From Acidimicrobiia bacterium (lineage in GTDB: Bacteria > Actinomycetota > Acidimicrobiia > IMCC26256), in contig JALRDW010000151.1 in assembly GCA_023262065.1 (NCBI GenBank), forward strand, positions 1 through 6,203: a DNA stretch of 6,203 bases. Reading direction: 5' to 3'. Shown here one piece after another: positions 5,814 to 6,203 of the stretch. Under the pieces are notes generated by a model. The model ran no database searches, was not told the origin of the DNA, and was given only the letters and a program-made list of their open reading frames with translations. Numbering within the stretch: the stretch's first letter is position 1; each line of letters begins with the position of its first letter. Position numbers and translations under genes: made by a program.

Positions 5814-6203
5814 TCACAACGACTGCACCCAGGCTTTCACCACAACACCGATCTCGGCATCTTTGCGTTGCAGTTCGTGACGTGCGTTCTCCAACAAGTT
5901 CCACGTCACCTTTGTTGGCACCACCGCAAAGTGATGTTGCAGTTCTTCGGGCGTACCGAAGTCGTCTTTCGTTCCGCTGATCGCAAGCACCGGTGCAGAT
6001 ATGCGTGGCAGGTGTTCGGTGCGCAGGTTCTCTGGTTTCTTCGGTGGATGCAACGGATACGACATGAGAACCAACCCAGCAACATGCAACGGGTCTTCCG
6101 TGTCGGTATTGGCCATGCTGCACATGCGACCACCCATGGAACGCCCGCCGATGACCAATGAAGTGGTGGGCACACCAAGCGACTCTGCAAATGCACGCAC
6201 TTC
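5814..6203 (-). CDS. Alpha/beta hydrolase of the KANL3/Tex30 type, C-terminal part
   Basis: The gene is on the minus strand and enters from the right edge, so its start is outside; 129 residues are visible. From the first visible codon (GAA, 6203-6201), the nucleophile elbow is GGRSMGGRM with S22, followed by LVLMSYPLHPPKKPE, a segment recognisable in the KANL3/Tex30 (COG3571) alpha/beta hydrolases. The acid is probably D80 in ISGTKDDFG and the histidine H109 in ENARHEL, so the Ser-Asp-His triad is complete. The natural substrate of bacterial members is unknown to me. Family proteins are about 200-230 residues, so about 80-100 N-terminal residues lie beyond the window. GTG at 6200-6198 is not a likely start, because it would leave out the first strands of the fold. 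The stop codon (TCA at 5814-5816 on the plus strand) directly touches the transporter stop, so the two genes converge with no gap and no separate terminator. Confidence 0.88.
   Translation of the reverse strand, partial: EVRAFAESLGVPTTSLVIGGRSMGGRMCSMANTDTEDPLHVAGLVLMSYPLHPPKKPENLRTEHLPRISAPVLAISGTKDDFGTPEELQHHFAVVPTKVTWNLLENARHELQRKDAEIGVVVKAWVQSL

Noticed and set aside
5797..6196. Other open frames overlapping the hydrolase on both strands
   Set aside because: They give Cys, His and Arg-rich translations without motifs, while the hydrolase frame shows a complete catalytic triad pattern.
1..6203. CRISPR arrays, tRNA or rRNA genes, riboswitches
   Set aside because: I saw no regularly spaced repeats, no tRNA-like cloverleaf and no known RNA motif. 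Intergenic gaps in the window are under 100 bases.

Overview
The window is two unrelated-looking pieces of bacterial DNA joined at about position 5430-5440. Positions 1 to about 5433 are very GC-rich (hand counts: 41/60 at 1021-1080, 46/60 at 4681-4740). They carry a conserved chromosomal housekeeping block typical of high-GC Actinomycetota. Gene content, GC and apparent leaderless promoters fit an actinobacterium; an Acidimicrobiia-like lineage is a guess from the ferritin-like/rnj/ftsK/rimO neighbourhood and was not tested. Positions after about 5440 are clearly less GC-rich (hand counts: 39/70 at 5451-5520, 33/60 at 6061-6120), use AT-ending codons freely and encode different kinds of genes.

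Layout: (1) 1-789, the 3' part of a ferritin-like diiron protein; (2) a strong stem-loop, probably a terminator; (3) 871-2538, ribonuclease J (rnj); (4) 2638-5091, the FtsK/SpoIIIE-type DNA translocase (ftsK); (5) 5134 to about 5433, the first 100 codons of rimO, the ribosomal protein S12 methylthiotransferase; (6) the breakpoint; (7) about 5436-5813, the last third of a major facilitator superfamily transporter; (8) 5814-6203 on the minus strand, the C-terminal part of a KANL3/Tex30-type alpha/beta hydrolase, which meets the transporter gene stop-to-stop inside one TGATCA palindrome. There is no stretch of 300 bases or more without a gene.

The left block serves general cell maintenance: RNA decay and maturation (RNase J), chromosome segregation at the septum (FtsK) and ribosome modification (RimO). 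The three complete gene starts there (rnj, ftsK, rimO) share one architecture: a TANNNT hexamer ending 7-8 bases before the ATG and no convincing Shine-Dalgarno sequence. This suggests three separate leaderless transcripts rather than one operon.

The most important observation is the abrupt join inside rimO. It removes the radical SAM and TRAM domains of RimO and the first two thirds of the transporter, changes frame and changes base composition. I see no insertion sequence, terminal repeat or target duplication at the join. A chimeric metagenome contig is the simplest explanation; a real rearrangement is possible. I did not find an undescribed biological system in this window.
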